A stretch of DNA of 64,000 nucleotides from Candidatus Pseudothioglobus singularis PS1 (GTDB lineage: Bacteria; Pseudomonadota; Gammaproteobacteria; PS1; Pseudothioglobaceae), in assembly GCF_001281385.1 (NCBI RefSeq), contig NZ_CP006911.1, positions 62,001-126,000 of the forward strand, written 5' to 3'. Both the position numbers and the translations under genes were made by a program. The stretch's first letter is position 1, and each line of letters opens with the position of its first letter. Below, piece by piece: positions 62,202 through 64,000 of this stretch. A model generated the notes under the pieces. That model had not been told where the DNA came from. It worked only from the letters and a program-made list of their open reading frames with translations, and searched no databases.

Positions 62202-63065
62202 TTAACTGTAGCCATGCCCTCTTGAGTAATTATTTATTTTGGGAGGAGTCCATTGTTTCAAGGAGTCAGCTGATGGTTTGAAAATCTCCACCTTTAGAGG
62301 ATAGCAATTCGCCTCATCGCTTGAATGGCTGGAACTACAATCGCCACCAGGACAAGCTGACAATCCTCCCAAAAGATCAATTTCAGCAAAGAATTCTATG
62401 AAATCATCTGGCCTTACAGGGCTTGCTTTCATGAAGTACTGGTGAGTATTTTTTGTAAATCCGGTGCACATAAAAACATTTAATACGTCATGAACGTTAT
62501 CCTCTATTTGAGAAATTGGCTTTTGTTGCTGATTTGAGAGTGCTCTGCATAGGTTTGAGTGACAACAGTAGTGATACTCTTTGTTATTTAAAGCGACGTG
62601 TGTATAGGGGTCACACCTTGTTCCAATTACATCATGAACGCTTCCACCATCCTCATCATAGCCATACCAGTCTAGAGTGTCATGGGTAATGGTAGCCATC
62701 GGCCTTAAAAAAGGAAGATTCGAATAAAGTCTATCCCCAGTACTCACATGCGTCCCATAGAGTGCACGCGTTTTGCCACTAAAAAAACGTTCACTAATAT
62801 TATGTTTGTTCCATAAATTTAAATCTCCTACTTGTGGCCCTTCAACACTGATAATTCTGAAAAAACAACCCGCAGGAACTTCAAAAGTTTTAGCATCTCT
62901 TGGAGGAATTATAATTGACTCTATTAGATGCATATTTTCTCTGGCTGATTGATAAATATTTGCGTTATAAGCTGGGAGATTGTCAATGGGATAAGATATG
63001 ACTGGTTTAATGCCACGACGACTTTTTGCATCATCTGGCTCTGGACTTTGATTAATTATTTTCAT
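62202..63065 (-). CDS. DUF1989 (urea carboxylase-associated) family protein
   Basis: A 287-aa protein of the DUF1989 family. The core is visible in FFRIISVEGPQVGDLNLWN, GTHVSTGDRLYSNLPFLRPM and DVIGTRCDPYTHVALNNKEYHYCCHSN, with several Cys and His that may bind zinc, and a Cys-rich end (LSACPGGDCSSSH). Members act as urea/guanidine carboxylase partners (carboxyguanidine deiminase) or as part of TMAO demethylase. Next to creatinase and a hydantoinase-B subunit, a role in creatinine/N-methylhydantoin or urea nitrogen release is reasonable. It lies 31 bases upstream of the EamA gene and 41 bases downstream of the hydantoinase gene. Confidence 0.82.
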   Translation of the reverse strand: MKIINQSPEPDDAKSRRGIKPVISYPIDNLPAYNANIYQSARENMHLIESIIIPPRDAKTFEVPAGCFFRIISVEGPQVGDLNLWNKHNISERFFSGKTRALYGTHVSTGDRLYSNLPFLRPMATITHDTLDWYGYDEDGGSVHDVIGTRCDPYTHVALNNKEYHYCCHSNLCRALSNQQQKPISQIEDNVHDVLNVFMCTGFTKNTHQYFMKASPVRPDDFIEFFAEIDLLGGLSACPGGDCSSSHSSDEANCYPLKVEIFKPSADSLKQWTPPKINNYSRGHGYS

Positions 63066-63106
63066 AGTTGTCTCCTATTGATAAAACCATAACCATTATG
63101 TTGATT

Positions 63107-64000
63107 TTAGAGTGCTTTTCCAAATCCACCACCACCTGGTGTTTTTAGAACAAAAAGATCATTTTTCCGAACCTCTATCTGACCTTTAGTGCCCAATTTT
63201 GTGATACTTTCATCTGAGTGAATAACGTAATTTTCTCCAACGGCACCTGACTCACCTCCAGACACTCCGTAGGGCGGAATTTTCCTATGGCCCGCAATAA
63301 TATTCACTGTCATTGGCTCCAGGAACCGCATCCTTCTATCCACTCCATCTCCCCCTCTATTAAGACCTTTTCCACCAGAATTTTTTCTGATGCTAAATGA
63401 CTCAAGTTTGACTGGGAAGCGCCACTCTAAAACCTCTGGATCAGTTAGCCTTGAATTTGTCATGTGGGTATGAACCGCACTGCAACCAGGCTGATTTGAA
63501 CTGGCTCCAGAACCACCACAAATGGTTTCATAGTTTTGGACTTTATTGTTACCCCAAATATAATTATTCATCGTCCCTTGTGATGCTGCAAATTCTCCTA
63601 GAGCTCCGAGCAAAGCATCAACAATGTATTGCGAAGTCTCAACATTCCCAGAAAATACAGCTGCTGGGTATTGGGGGTTGATCATTGAATGTTTGGGTAT
63701 GATTAAATTTAAAGGTTTTAGGCATCCAGCATTAAGAGGGATATCGTCATCAACTAGGCAACGGAAAACATATAAGACTGCAGCGTAACAAATTGAACTT
63801 GGGGCGTTATAATTTCCTGGGTGTTGACCACTTGTGCCAGTGAAGTCAATGGTTGCAGTACGATTTACTTTGTTGACGCTTATTGAGACTGTGACTTGAT
63901 GACCATCATCCATCTTATATGTAAAGCTTGAATCACTTAATACATCTAAAACTCTTCGAACAGATTCCTCAGCGTTATCTTGAACATGGCTCATGTATGC
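63107..64000 (-). CDS. Hydantoinase B/oxoprolinase subunit, C-terminal part
   Basis: About 298 codons of a HyuB-type protein; the 5' end runs off the right edge of the window. An ATG at 63992-63994 is probably internal, because the open frame continues to the edge and typical HyuB proteins exceed 500 residues. Family segments are TIDFTGTSGQHPGNYNAP, VFRCLVDDDIPLNAGCLKPL, VFSGNVETSQYIVDAL, GGSGASSNQPG and LKTPGGGGFGKAL. HyuA/HyuB pairs use ATP to open hydantoins or 5-oxoproline, including N-methylhydantoin in creatinine breakdown. With creatinase nearby, N-methylhydantoin is the attractive substrate. Confidence 0.88.
   Translation of the reverse strand, partial: AYMSHVQDNAEESVRRVLDVLSDSSFTYKMDDGHQVTVSISVNKVNRTATIDFTGTSGQHPGNYNAPSSICYAAVLYVFRCLVDDDIPLNAGCLKPLNLIIPKHSMINPQYPAAVFSGNVETSQYIVDALLGALGEFAASQGTMNNYIWGNNKVQNYETICGGSGASSNQPGCSAVHTHMTNSRLTDPEVLEWRFPVKLESFSIRKNSGGKGLNRGGDGVDRRMRFLEPMTVNIIAGHRKIPPYGVSGGESGAVGENYVIHSDESITKLGTKGQIEVRKNDLFVLKTPGGGGFGKAL

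Overview
The window looks like chromosomal DNA of an AT-rich marine gammaproteobacterium. I infer the SUP05 / Arctic96BD-19 ('Ca. Thioglobus'-like) neighbourhood, from the yidC-yidD-rnpA-rpmH and smg-topA order, the base composition, and the very high density of methylated-amine genes. This is an inference from gene content, not a phylogenetic result. There are no rRNA or tRNA genes, CRISPR arrays, prophage or insertion sequences that I can see.

Layout. (1) 1-9100 is core genome: yidC (partial), yidD, rnpA and rpmH on the minus strand; a 304-bp gap with a perfect DnaA box; then smg, topA, trpF, trpB, an LplT-like transporter, a PlsC-like acyltransferase and an SDR. (2) 9150-13150 holds an MttB-family methyltransferase and a complete carnitine-to-glycine-betaine set: a carnitine dehydrogenase fused to a thioesterase, plus a BKACE-type dehydrocarnitine cleavage enzyme. 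(3) 13228-30695 is a two-operon LacI-type regulon. It encodes a CUT1-type ABC importer, a HisD-family dehydrogenase, an SDR, the LacI-family regulator, a bicupin, a MetE-like protein, an alpha/beta hydrolase, an RraA-like protein, a GMC oxidoreductase and five NTF2/SnoaL-like proteins. Both operons start at an extended -10 promoter carrying paired operators with identical 54-bp spacing. The substrate is unknown, and this is the best candidate here for an undescribed catabolic system. (4) 30700-38300 holds a second MttB, a dimethylglycine/sarcosine dehydrogenase, a DddP-like M24 protein (possible DMSP lyase), an aldose epimerase and an MDR dehydrogenase, followed by a graveyard of gene remnants (38331-38704). 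(5) 38706-50589 holds two divergent accessory operons: a third MttB with two SDRs, a DapA-family lyase, an aldehyde dehydrogenase and an FAD amine oxidase; and, on the other strand, an aldehyde dehydrogenase, an M19 peptidase homologue, a 580-aa unknown and a DUF3726 protein. (6) 50591-59172 holds sdaA, an unusual CysN-domain/CysC chimera, a GhrA-like reductase, gcvT-gcvH-gcvP and a GcvR-like ACT protein. (7) 59179-64000 (minus strand) holds cysQ, creatinase, an EamA transporter, a DUF1989 protein and a hydantoinase-B subunit cut by the window edge.

How it fits together. Carnitine is oxidised and cleaved to glycine betaine. MttB homologues probably demethylate quaternary amines. DMGDH/SARDH oxidises dimethylglycine or sarcosine to glycine, passing one-carbon units to folate. 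Creatinase supplies further sarcosine, plus urea. The glycine cleavage system and serine dehydratase take glycine and serine to C1 units, ammonia and pyruvate. The three identical promoters in front of mttB-1, mttB-2 and the DMGDH gene (TTGAGT-N17-TAACAT inside a conserved block) support co-regulation of the demethylation steps.
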